Below, in pieces: positions 1-6,122 of a DNA stretch of 11,384 bases. The translations under genes and the position numbers were made by a program. Source of the stretch: Pyrodictiaceae archaeon. Lineage in GTDB: Archaea; Thermoproteota; Thermoprotei_A; Sulfolobales; Pyrodictiaceae. Positions within the stretch are counted from its first letter, which is position 1, and every line of letters starts with the position of its first letter. The notes below the pieces were generated by a model. The model made no database searches. It saw nothing but the letters and a program-made list of their open reading frames with translations, and was not told the DNA's origin. The stretch spans positions 1 through 11,384 of the forward strand of contig JALTZQ010000180.1 of assembly GCA_027046105.1 (NCBI GenBank), written 5' to 3'.

Positions 1-627
1 TTCCCATTCAAATCCGAATTTTCGACAAAACGCGGTTACGAGACTCTCTACTTCACCCAATTCTTTACCGAGAGCTTCCTTCTCAATAATCCTAGCGAGA
101 TCTTCATCAGCTCTACTTAGATACTCTTCGGGTTCATACACCTCCCCTTGCGGCGTTAAGATTAGGTATTTTTTCTCGATTCTCGTACTTTTAGACACTT
201 TAGGTACATATGTCCTGGATAATTCTGCAAGCGGATGACCATAGCAGTGTATCTGAAACTCTTTGTACCATCCAAAAGGAGCCCTATGGACACGGGTTTC
301 CCCTAATCGCTCGGCTAGGCGGCTTTCTAGCAGTTCCAGTACTTTTCGTGCTGCTACTGGTGGAGCAAGGCGTTGAGAAAGATGCGCATATGGATAAATT
401 ACGACTCTTTCAGCACGTATTTTTTCGGCTACATTAACTATGTCTTCTACTGCTTGCTCAACAACATCCTCTATATTGGCTACATCCACGTCTTCTACAG
501 TTACGAAAACTACTAATGCATTCTCGAAGACTCCACGCTCTTTACCGTCAATGTCTTCTGCTTCATCGATAGCCTTTGACATTACGCTGTAACGAAAGCT
601 ACGTGCATGCAGTAATAGTGTGCGCAA
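1..627 (-). CDS. thrS: Threonyl-tRNA synthetase, archaeal type, N-terminal editing domain (3' part beyond window)
   Basis: Reading right to left, the frame is open from TTG at 627 to the window edge, giving 209 residues. Residues 1-143 match the archaeal ThrRS N-terminal editing domain, a D-aminoacyl-tRNA deacylase-like fold that removes serine mischarged on tRNA-Thr. Visible motifs are the start MRTLLLHARSF, YPYAHLS (78-84), APFGWYK (116-122) and GHPLAELSR (130-138). H82, Y121, K122 and E135 look like counterparts of the family's editing-site residues. Residues 150-209 lead toward the body of the protein and end in FGFEWE. The TTG start is chosen because it puts the conserved MRTLLLHA at the N-terminus and follows AGGGGAAG; the next ATG (582) would cut the domain. 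Some crenarchaea split ThrRS into catalytic and editing proteins, and the visible part cannot show which form this is. It is divergent from radA. Confidence 0.9.
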   Translation of the reverse strand, partial: MRTLLLHARSFRYSVMSKAIDEAEDIDGKERGVFENALVVFVTVEDVDVANIEDVVEQAVEDIVNVAEKIRAERVVIYPYAHLSQRLAPPVAARKVLELLESRLAERLGETRVHRAPFGWYKEFQIHCYGHPLAELSRTYVPKVSKSTRIEKKYLILTPQGEVYEPEEYLSRADEDLARIIEKEALGKELGEVESLVTAFCRKFGFEWE

Positions 628-755
628 TCCACTTCCCCTACTAATCCCAGCCCTAGGGGATAGGCCATGATAGGGTTTCTATGCCTTACCTAGCCTCAAA
701 TCCAAACCCTCTCAGCCCAAAAGCAATGGAGTAGTTTCGGTTAACCCCAACAGCA

Positions 756-765
756 GATATAAAGG
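756..765 (+). promoter_or_regulatory. TATA-like box of radA
   Basis: GATATAAAGG sits about 42 bases ahead of the radA ATG. An archaeal start site about 25 bases downstream would fall near 785, giving a leader of roughly 16 bases that still holds the GGGGT at 790-794. The rest of the 174-base gap to the divergent synthetase (628-801) shows no gene or RNA that I can recognise. Confidence 0.6.
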
Positions 766-801
766 TATTATTACACAGCCTCTTAGACCGGGGTAAAATT
801 A

Positions 802-1779
802 ATGCCAAGCTCTAAGAAAGAGATACGTACGATAACTGACCTGCCAGGCGTGGGTCCATCGACTGCCAATAAACTAATAGAGGCTGGTTATGGTACACTT
901 GAAGCTATAGCTGTTGCTGCACCACATGAGCTTGCAGCTGCAGCTGGAATACCACTACCAACAGCACAACGAATAATCAAAGCAGCAAGAGAAGCACTAA
1001 ATATTACGTTTAAAACAGCCCTTGAGCTTAAAAAAGAGCGCCTCAATACGAAAAAGATAACAACAGGAAGTCGGAGCCTTGATGATCTTCTTGGTGGTGG
1101 TATTGAGACGAAGACTATAACAGAATTCTTTGGCGAGTTTGGTACAGGGAAAACACAAATATGCCATCAGCTAGCTGTGAACGTCCAATTGCCAATAGAC
1201 AAGGGTGGATTAAGTACCCAGGATAGAACGGCAAAAGCAGTATACATAGACACTGAGGGCACCTTTAGATGGGAACGAATAGAATTTATGTCAAAGAGGT
1301 GGGGACTTAACCCAGATCAAGTCATGGAAAACATCCTTTACATAAGAGCTATCAATAGCGACCACCAGATGGCTATAGTAGATGAGCTATTCAATATAGT
1401 GCCTAAAGAGAATATCAAGCTTGTTGTCGTAGACTCAGTCACAAGCCACTTTCGTGCTGAGTATCCGGGACGAGAAAACTTGGCTGCAAGGCAACAGAAG
1501 CTTAATCGACACCTTCACCAACTCTCTAAGCTAGCTGAAATATATGATGTCGCAGTTGTCGTAACCAACCAGGTCATGGCAAGGCCCGACGTCTTTTACG
1601 GTGATCCCACCCAGGCCGTAGGAGGTCACGTACTCTATCATGCACCAGGCGTAAGAGTGCAACTACGCAAGAGCCGTGGAAATAAGAGAATAGCCAGAGT
1701 TGTTGATGCACCACACTTGCCAGAGGGAGAAGCAGTATTCGTGATTTCAGAATATGGGATTGCTGATCCAGAGGATTAG
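802..1779 (+). CDS. radA: DNA repair and recombination protein RadA
   Basis: This is the archaeal RecA/Rad51 recombinase. It forms ATP-dependent filaments on single-stranded DNA and catalyses homologous strand exchange. The 325 residues are full length for the family. Residues 10-65 form the N-terminal helix-hairpin-helix domain ([18 protein letters not shown]). FKTA (70-73) fits the subunit-linking motif. Walker A is GEFGTGKTQ (111-119) and Walker B is LVVVDS (207-212). The DNA-binding loops are around 218-232 ([15 protein letters not shown]) and 260-283 ([17 protein letters not shown]). The C-terminal stretch [22 protein letters not shown] is of the crenarchaeal RadA type; RadB and other paralogs lack the N-terminal domain. 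The ATG at 802 follows a TATA box and a weak GGGGT ribosome site. The gene stands alone: ThrRS is divergent and the downstream gene is convergent. Confidence 0.97.
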   Translation: MPSSKKEIRTITDLPGVGPSTANKLIEAGYGTLEAIAVAAPHELAAAAGIPLPTAQRIIKAAREALNITFKTALELKKERLNTKKITTGSRSLDDLLGGGIETKTITEFFGEFGTGKTQICHQLAVNVQLPIDKGGLSTQDRTAKAVYIDTEGTFRWERIEFMSKRWGLNPDQVMENILYIRAINSDHQMAIVDELFNIVPKENIKLVVVDSVTSHFRAEYPGRENLAARQQKLNRHLHQLSKLAEIYDVAVVVTNQVMARPDVFYGDPTQAVGGHVLYHAPGVRVQLRKSRGNKRIARVVDAPHLPEGEAVFVISEYGIADPED

Positions 1780-1781
1780 GG

Positions 1782-1807
1782 AGTATTAAGACCAACTAAT
1801 TAATACT
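1782..1807. terminator. Perfect 8-bp inverted repeat between convergent stop codons
   Basis: AGTATTAA (1782-1789), a 10-base loop, then TTAATACT (1800-1807) lie between the radA stop (1777-1779) and the stop of the convergent gene (1806-1808). The position suggests a two-way transcription end or an RNA stabiliser. The stem is AT-rich and archaeal termination depends mostly on T-runs, so the role is inferred from position only. Confidence 0.35.
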
Positions 1808-2222
1808 AATAACACTGACAATCACCACATTGACGAATAAGCTCAATTGTCAAAGTAAAACGCGTCCCAGACCAGATGAAGGATAAAGTGCATTGATTCA
1901 ATAAAAGAATTGGTTTGCGTAACCGAAGCTGTAAGCCACTAAGCTTATCGTAAACCCATTGTTCATCAAATACGATATCCACTCTATCAACTACACATAT
2001 GCAACATAGCGGTTTCAGTCTACGATCATCGACAAAAACAGCTAGCTTCTTCTCCACGTCATTACATATAATACTACCAACACCTTTGCTGAACAGAGAG
2101 ATAAGTAAATCAAGACGGCGGGTTTCATAGGGCAGTTTAATTGGTGTGGGCGTGGAGATTAAACTACATTTCATCGATTTCAGTAATCTCTTGAGACAAG
2201 CCATTACATGTTCGTTTAGCAT
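1806..2222 (-). CDS. Uncharacterised protein, 138 aa, cysteine-rich C-terminal half
   Basis: I do not recognise a family. The frame stays open upstream to 2318, but ATG at 2222 is preferred: GGTG lies 8 bases ahead of it, and the longer form would run across the divergent peptidase start. The protein has a basic N-terminal stretch (CLKRLLKSMKC), mixed alpha/beta composition, a CCIC cluster in the middle and a terminal CGDCQCY. These cysteines could bind metal or form disulfides. There is no signal peptide or membrane segment. It shares a short divergent control region with the prepilin peptidase, and its end faces radA. The gene is supported by the ribosome site and by filling the gap between two clear genes, not by homology. 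Confidence 0.5.
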   Translation of the reverse strand: MLNEHVMACLKRLLKSMKCSLISTPTPIKLPYETRRLDLLISLFSKGVGSIICNDVEKKLAVFVDDRRLKPLCCICVVDRVDIVFDEQWVYDKLSGLQLRLRKPILLLNQCTLSFIWSGTRFTLTIELIRQCGDCQCY

Positions 2223-2228
2223 ATTTAC
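2219..2228 (+). promoter_or_regulatory. Possible TATA box for the prepilin peptidase
   Basis: GCATATTTAC would place a transcription start near 2247-2252, which favours the peptidase starts at 2284 or 2290 over the upstream TTG at 2245. It overlaps the start codon of the divergent gene, so the two promoters would be interlocked. The match is weak. Confidence 0.3.
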
Positions 2229-2289
2229 TACACCATGATAATAGTTGTATGCTACCTCGATAACTCTGACGGGTGTGAATCCTGTGTAC

Positions 2290-3036
2290 ATGGAGTTAAC
2301 ACTGTTGGCGGGATTCATAATAGCATCATACTACGATGTCAAATATCGTGATGTTCCTCTAAAATTGTTTGCAATAACATGCATTATGTTGGTTTTTGGT
2401 GGTTTAGCTGACTATCTTGCAGGCACACTAAAGGGAATATATGCAGACTATGTGTGGATTCTGAACATACTAATTCTATCATCAATAGCGCTAATAGTGA
2501 GATACCATTTTATGGGTGAAGGAGATCTCGCTTACTTTGCTTTAATAGCATTTTCGAGACCCCTGGGATTAGTTAACGAGTGTGCTTTCCCTATCCTATT
2601 CAATACTCTCGTATACTATGTGGCTATTTTGGCGTTTTATTCGATAATATTACTCTCGTACAACATCATTTTCAACTACAAACATCTTTCTAACCTTAAG
2701 CGTCCTTATAAGTACTTGTACCCATTCATTGCAATTCCCATGAATATTGATAAATTTATTTCGAACCCAGGATGGTGGTATCCTTTAAACATCTGCAACA
2801 ACTATAGCATTGCATTCAATATCTATGATGACCCGGCTGATGTCGTAAGGATTGTTAAAGAAGCGTTAAGCAAAGGTTGTAGGCAAGAAAAAGTTTGGGC
2901 AACATATGGTATACCTGCCATACCACTCATCGGGGTCTCATATTTACTTGCTCTTATAGTAGGCGATAAACCAATAATACTATTTGTGCAAGGAATATTG
3001 GGGGCATCAATGCCATGCTTAGCAAGTTCCCCGTGA
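2290..3036 (+). CDS. Archaeal prepilin/preflagellin peptidase (A24 family, PibD/FlaK-type)
   Basis: This is a membrane aspartic peptidase that cuts class III signal peptides from archaellin and pilin precursors at the cytoplasmic face. The two catalytic aspartates are visible: D16 in ASYYDVKYRDVP directly after the first membrane segment, and D79 in the GxGD motif (MGEGDLAYFAL). Hydrophobic segments lie at about 1-16, 25-43, 53-71, 80-96 and 103-129. A soluble stretch from about 130 to 205 follows, then a last segment near 210-240 preceded by VWATYGIPAIPLIG, as in PibD/FlaK proteins. The length of 248 residues is usual. The frame extends to TTG 2245, and GTG 2284 has the best spacing to GGGTG at 2271; the N-terminus is uncertain by up to 15 residues. 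No pilin or archaellin gene is nearby. It overlaps the next gene by 22 bases, implying a shared transcript. Confidence 0.85.
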   Translation: MELTLLAGFIIASYYDVKYRDVPLKLFAITCIMLVFGGLADYLAGTLKGIYADYVWILNILILSSIALIVRYHFMGEGDLAYFALIAFSRPLGLVNECAFPILFNTLVYYVAILAFYSIILLSYNIIFNYKHLSNLKRPYKYLYPFIAIPMNIDKFISNPGWWYPLNICNNYSIAFNIYDDPADVVRIVKEALSKGCRQEKVWATYGIPAIPLIGVSYLLALIVGDKPIILFVQGILGASMPCLASSP

Positions 3037-3539
3037 TATATGCACCATGGCGCTATCGGTATATAAGAGATGCAGCAAGTAAACCATCTAAAAAAGCTTT
3101 CTGCATATTTTGTGAAGCACCAAAAAAAGATGATTCTGAAGCACTAATACTAGCTCGTGGAAGATATAATTTCACTATCATGAATCTATTCCCCTATAAC
3201 ACTGGCCATATAATGGTTATTCCTTATAGACACGTCTCTACGCTCGAAGAGCTCGATGACAATGAATTACTAGAAATGATGATAATGGTTAAGGCGGCTT
3301 TGAGGGCCCTAAGAGAAGCTCTAGCACCACATGGCTTTAACATAGGTGTCAATATTGGCCGTATAGCGGGTGCAGGAATAGAAGAGCATGTACATATACA
3401 TGTCGTGCCACGATGGAACGGCGATACAAATTTCATGCCAGTTATTGCTGGTGTAAAAGTCATACCCCAAGACGTGAAGGAGACTTATAAACTACTTAAA
3501 CCTTATTTTGAGAAGTATTGGCAACGCTCTCCACTATAG
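3015..3539 (+). CDS. HIT-family nucleotide hydrolase/transferase
   Basis: Histidine-triad proteins hydrolyse or transfer nucleotide phosphates, such as Ap4A-like dinucleotides or nucleoside phosphoramidates. The signature HVHIHVVPRW is at residues 125-134, with H127 the likely nucleophile. It is preceded by the family block NLFPYNTGHIMVIPYRH (57-73) and followed by GDTNFMPV. The N-terminal IYAPWRYRYI and CIFC (30-33) are typical of archaeal and actinobacterial members, where the cysteines help bind zinc. At 174 residues it is complete and soluble. The ATG at 3015 lies inside the peptidase gene, after a GGGGG run, so translation is probably coupled. An internal GTG (3033) is possible but would trim the N-terminus. 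Its 3' end overlaps the convergent gene by 44 bases. The physiological substrate cannot be told from the sequence. Confidence 0.92.
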   Translation: MLSKFPVIYAPWRYRYIRDAASKPSKKAFCIFCEAPKKDDSEALILARGRYNFTIMNLFPYNTGHIMVIPYRHVSTLEELDDNELLEMMIMVKAALRALREALAPHGFNIGVNIGRIAGAGIEEHVHIHVVPRWNGDTNFMPVIAGVKVIPQDVKETYKLLKPYFEKYWQRSPL

Positions 3540-3909
3540 CCTCTAGTTCCTTTATCACTTGCAAAATAAACATCGTATGACGCTTGAAATCCCTGTATTC
3601 TTTAACAAGCATTGATTGGGTAACCGTTCGATTCTCCAGCCTAACCCTTAGAGCATGAGCATACTGCATAAGCAGTGATGCTCTCTCCCATGCAGGCCTT
3701 ATATTGATGAAGCCCATATCCATCAGTAGACGGAGCTTGCTAGTTAATTCTCGATATCTATCCTCTAGAATTCCTTCACGAATATTCTCCTCAAAATTGA
3801 AAAGTCTCCTATCTATTTGCTTAATAATCTCATTGATTTCTTCAAGAACCTTTCTCACTAATGCAATATTGTCTATCCTTAATGGTAAAAAGGTGGCCCC
3901 TTCTACCAT
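3496..3909 (-). CDS. Helical/coiled-coil protein, probably the C-terminal part of a winged-helix regulator
   Basis: The product is 137 residues from ATG 3909, which has an excellent ribosome site (GAGAGGAGA ending 8 bases upstream). TTG 3945 is a longer alternative and GTG 3858 a shorter one. The first 18 residues read poorly, but from about residue 19 (VRKVLEEINEIIKQIDRRL) the protein is strongly helical with heptad-like spacing. A second helical block follows (RYRELTSKLRLLMDMGF) and a third to the end. I recognise no catalytic motif. It overlaps the upstream winged-helix gene by 68 bases in the +1 frame. Skipping one base joins them smoothly, giving a winged helix with a helical dimerisation tail of about 200 residues. 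The two entries may therefore be one regulator interrupted by a frameshift. Confidence 0.6.
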   Translation of the reverse strand: MVEGATFLPLRIDNIALVRKVLEEINEIIKQIDRRLFNFEENIREGILEDRYRELTSKLRLLMDMGFINIRPAWERASLLMQYAHALRVRLENRTVTQSMLVKEYRDFKRHTMFILQVIKELEAIVESVANTSQNKV

Positions 3910-4099
3910 GGCAGGGTCTCCTCTCAATAATACCAAATCTAACAAGTTCGCCTAATAAACGCCTAAAGAGGAACCGATTAACCCTTGTACCATACATGCT
4001 ATCAAGACGCTCAAGTATCTCATCTGACTTAAGCCCTTCAGAGTTCTCACAAAGAATCTTAAGGAGACCATTCTTGATTTTTTCTAGTGATAAGTACAA
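3842..4099 (-). CDS. Winged helix-turn-helix DNA-binding protein (possible N-terminal half of a split regulator)
   Basis: The product is 85 residues from TTG 4099, preceded by AGGGGAT six bases upstream. It has the winged-helix order: helix 1 (SLEKIKNGLLKIL), helix 2 (LKSDEILERLDSMYG), recognition helix (NRFLFRRLLGELVRFGIIE), then a wing (RRPCHGRRGHLFTI). This fits an archaeal transcription factor binding its own or a neighbouring promoter; the target is unknown. The last 15 residues (from KDRQYC to the stop) do not look like the end of such a domain. The +1 frame instead continues directly into long helices, the usual dimerisation element. A TATA-like GGTTTAGACC lies about 30 bases upstream. 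It is divergent from the small gene at 4196, which it might control; that is inference only. Confidence 0.65.
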   Translation of the reverse strand: MYLSLEKIKNGLLKILCENSEGLKSDEILERLDSMYGTRVNRFLFRRLLGELVRFGIIERRPCHGRRGHLFTIKDRQYCISEKGS

Positions 4100-4195
4100 G
4101 GACTATCCCCTGTTTTAACTTGGGTCTAAACCTGTGCCCAGAGTCTGTAAATTCACCCCTCCCTATGTAACTTCTAGTAGTAGGGTTGAGGTATA

Positions 4196-4405
4196 ATGAG
4201 CGAGTTTGAATTTGAGTATATTGAAGAGTACGAGGTTCTTGGTGAGAAGCGTTTTAGGTTAAGAATAAAAGGCACAAATATAGTGCTCAATGTAGGCGCA
4301 CATAGTATGGACGAAGCCATACGTAAAGCAAACGAACTGGTACGCGAACTTGAAATAGATAAGTTTGTAAAGATCCTTCGCCAGAAAGGGGAAGTCTCCA
4401 CATAG
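4196..4405 (+). CDS. Uncharacterised small acidic protein, 69 aa
   Basis: I recognise no named family. The protein opens with an acidic stretch (MSEFEFEYIEEYEVLGE), then shows a strand pattern (KRFRLRIKGTNIVLNVGAHS) and an amphipathic helix (MDEAIRKANELVRELEI), suggesting a compact beta-beta-beta-alpha fold. There is no cysteine, signal peptide or membrane segment. The ATG is preceded by TGAGGT (4187-4192), a strong but closely spaced ribosome site. A TATA-like CTGTAAATT near 4145 would give a leader of about 25 bases. Codon use and the ribosome site support a real gene. It is divergent from the winged-helix gene and convergent with the zinc protein, with 21 bases between the stops. Confidence 0.65.
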   Translation: MSEFEFEYIEEYEVLGEKRFRLRIKGTNIVLNVGAHSMDEAIRKANELVRELEIDKFVKILRQKGEVST

Positions 4406-4426
4406 AGTGTGTTAATGATACCGGAG

Positions 4427-4663
4427 CTAGATTTCCTTTGGCTTTAGCTTCGTTCTCCTGAGTTTTTCGTATTCCTTTATTACCTCCCTAGCAGCCTTCC
4501 TAAACTCCTTCTCATCAATTCTCTCAACAAATAACTTGAAGAATTTTGTAAGACAAGCTTTACTATGGAACGTGAGCACGAGGCCAGATCTTACTATGAC
4601 GACTCCTTGACCTTGCGGGAAGACACGGCCACACACAATACACTCATACCGTTGTCTTTTCAC
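4427..4663 (-). CDS. L24e/TRASH-like zinc-binding protein, 78 aa
   Basis: The N-terminal 40 residues form a treble-clef zinc module. C8 and C11 (YECIVCGRVFPQGQG) pair with H33 and C37 (TFHSKAC), and the GxG turn and strand between them resemble ribosomal protein L24e and the TRASH metal-sensing domain. L24e proper uses four cysteines; here the third ligand is a histidine, and the C-terminal 40 residues form a charged helix (EFRKAAREVIKEYEKLRR) rather than the ribosomal tail. I therefore read it as an L24e-related zinc protein of unknown role, possibly in nucleic-acid binding or metal sensing. The start is GTG 4663, with GGAGGG 10 bases upstream and GAGG just before it. It stands alone, convergent with the 69-residue gene. 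Confidence 0.75.
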   Translation of the reverse strand: MKRQRYECIVCGRVFPQGQGVVIVRSGLVLTFHSKACLTKFFKLFVERIDEKEFRKAAREVIKEYEKLRRTKLKPKEI

Positions 4664-4734
4664 GCCTCAATACCCTCCGATAATACCATTGTTCTAGGTT
4701 TTCGGACCACCTAGCTTCCACTAGGCAACCTACA

Positions 4735-4745
4735 CTAAATAAAGG
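4735..4745. promoter_or_regulatory. TATA-like element in the 190-base divergent gap
   Basis: CTAAATAAAGG could serve either side. Read to the right it gives an lhr leader of about 85 bases. Read to the left (CCTTTATTTAG) it gives a leader of about 50 bases for the zinc protein. No other structured element, tRNA or guide RNA was recognised in 4664-4853. Confidence 0.35.
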
Positions 4746-4853
4746 CCTGCCTCGTGTTCGGGAACAATACTATTAGGGTAGGTGTAACGAGCCTCGCAAA
4801 TACTACAGAATCATTGAGCCAACAGTTTCACAAGTAAAGGAGATGATGCAGGC

Positions 4854-6122
4854 ATGGCTCAAGCCGAAGCACACAATATGCTCCACGTGAATGTACAAAG
4901 ACTAATTACAGAGCTTGGATGGAAAAAGTTAACTGATATTCAAGAAAAAGCCATTCCAGCAATCCTTTCTGGATACAATGTAGTCATTGTTGCTCCTACG
5001 GGTATGGGTAAAACCGAGGCAGCACTACTTCCAATATTTAGTAAGATGATTGAGGAAAGGCCTTCACCAGTAGCATTACTATATATAACGCCACTGCGCG
5101 CATTAATCAATGACATCTACGTACGGCTTAAGTGGTGGGCTGATAAACTTGGCTTTATCGTCTCTAGGAAACATGGCGATGTACCACAAGCTGAGAGGGC
5201 AAGGAGACTACGCAAAGTACCCCATATAGTTGTAACGACACCAGAAAGCCTTGAAATAGATCTTGACTGGGCTACAAGGTTTAGAGAGAATTATCGAAAT
5301 CTTAGATGGGTTATTGTTGATGAAGTACATGAAATAATTAGTACGAAACGCGGCGTACAATTATCAATACTACTAGAGAGGCTAAGGAGAATAGCGGGCG
5401 ACTTCCAACTAATTTTATTATCAGCCACGATAGGTGACCCAAAACTTGCCGGTATGGCATTTGTCGGTAGTTCGAAACGTCCTCTAACAGTAATTGAATC
5501 CTCTACACGAAAGAAGCCATACATTATAGTGGACTATACCGAATCCTCTACATCACAGTTTTGGCACAATGCAGCAAGAAAACTTGCTGCACACATAGAG
5601 CCTTTGACATTAGTCTTTGTAAATTCACGTTATGTTGCTGAAAGACTCCATGAGGCACTGGAAAAACTTGGATATAGCAATATAGCTGTCCATCACGCAT
5701 CAATATCCGGTTCGGAAAAAGAGAAAATAGAGCAAGCTGCACGGGAGGGACGCATAGATGCCATAATATGTACAAAGACTCTAGAACTTGGTATAGACTT
5801 AGGCAGTGTACGTAAGGTCATACTCTTCAGACCTACTGGTACAGTGTTCTCCCTTCTTCAGAGGATAGGGCGTAGTGGACATACAATTGAAGAGAATCCC
5901 TTCGGTGTAATAATAGCAACAGACAAAATAGAGTTGATCGAGGCCATTGCAGAAGCTTCACTAGCTGAAAAGGGCCTAGTCGAGAAACCAACAATTCCTG
6001 ATAAACCGTTGGATGTTGCAGCAAGAGCTATTACCGGAATGGCTCTTTCAGGGAATTACAGTATTGATGAAGTTTATGACATCAACACTCTATTACAAGA
6101 ACCTTACACGTACCGAGTTTAA
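4854..6122 (+). CDS. lhr: Lhr-type superfamily 2 helicase, N-terminal motor half (frame broken at its end)
   Basis: This is the ATP-driven motor of an Lhr (large helicase-related) protein, which translocates 3' to 5' and unwinds DNA or RNA-DNA hybrids in repair. All helicase motifs are present: Q-motif region (KKLTDIQEKAIPAIL), Walker A APTGMGKTE (47-55), TPLRAL (79-84), TTPESL (128-133), DEVH (156-159), SAT (190-192), VFVNSR (254-259), TLELGIDLG (309-317) and QRIGRSGH (336-343). The ATG at 4854 follows GGAGATGAT with 6 bases spacing, an almost complete Shine-Dalgarno match. After VYDI (about 410) the frame runs into a stop at 6120, where the family normally continues for over 500 residues. 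That continuation is found in the +1 frame, so this is one gene in two frames. Confidence 0.9.
   Translation: MAQAEAHNMLHVNVQRLITELGWKKLTDIQEKAIPAILSGYNVVIVAPTGMGKTEAALLPIFSKMIEERPSPVALLYITPLRALINDIYVRLKWWADKLGFIVSRKHGDVPQAERARRLRKVPHIVVTTPESLEIDLDWATRFRENYRNLRWVIVDEVHEIISTKRGVQLSILLERLRRIAGDFQLILLSATIGDPKLAGMAFVGSSKRPLTVIESSTRKKPYIIVDYTESSTSQFWHNAARKLAAHIEPLTLVFVNSRYVAERLHEALEKLGYSNIAVHHASISGSEKEKIEQAAREGRIDAIICTKTLELGIDLGSVRKVILFRPTGTVFSLLQRIGRSGHTIEENPFGVIIATDKIELIEAIAEASLAEKGLVEKPTIPDKPLDVAARAITGMALSGNYSIDEVYDINTLLQEPYTYRV

Noticed and set aside
210..437. 75-residue ORF on the + strand
   Set aside because: It lies opposite the ThrRS editing domain, has no ribosome site and matches nothing.
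2245..2289. TTG 2245 as peptidase start
   Set aside because: It falls at or before the expected transcription start and adds 15 residues ahead of the first membrane segment; starts at 2284 or 2290 have a nearby GGGTG.
3278..3284. ATGATGA as a second guide-RNA box C
   Set aside because: No CTGA follows at guide spacing, and it lies inside well-conserved HIT coding sequence.
4196..4405. 69-residue protein as ribosomal protein LX/L20a
   Set aside because: Size is close, but the expected LX sequence pattern is absent, so it is left unnamed.
5548..6024. Minus-strand ORFs opposite lhr
   Set aside because: Shadows of the helicase motor; no ribosome sites and low-complexity composition.
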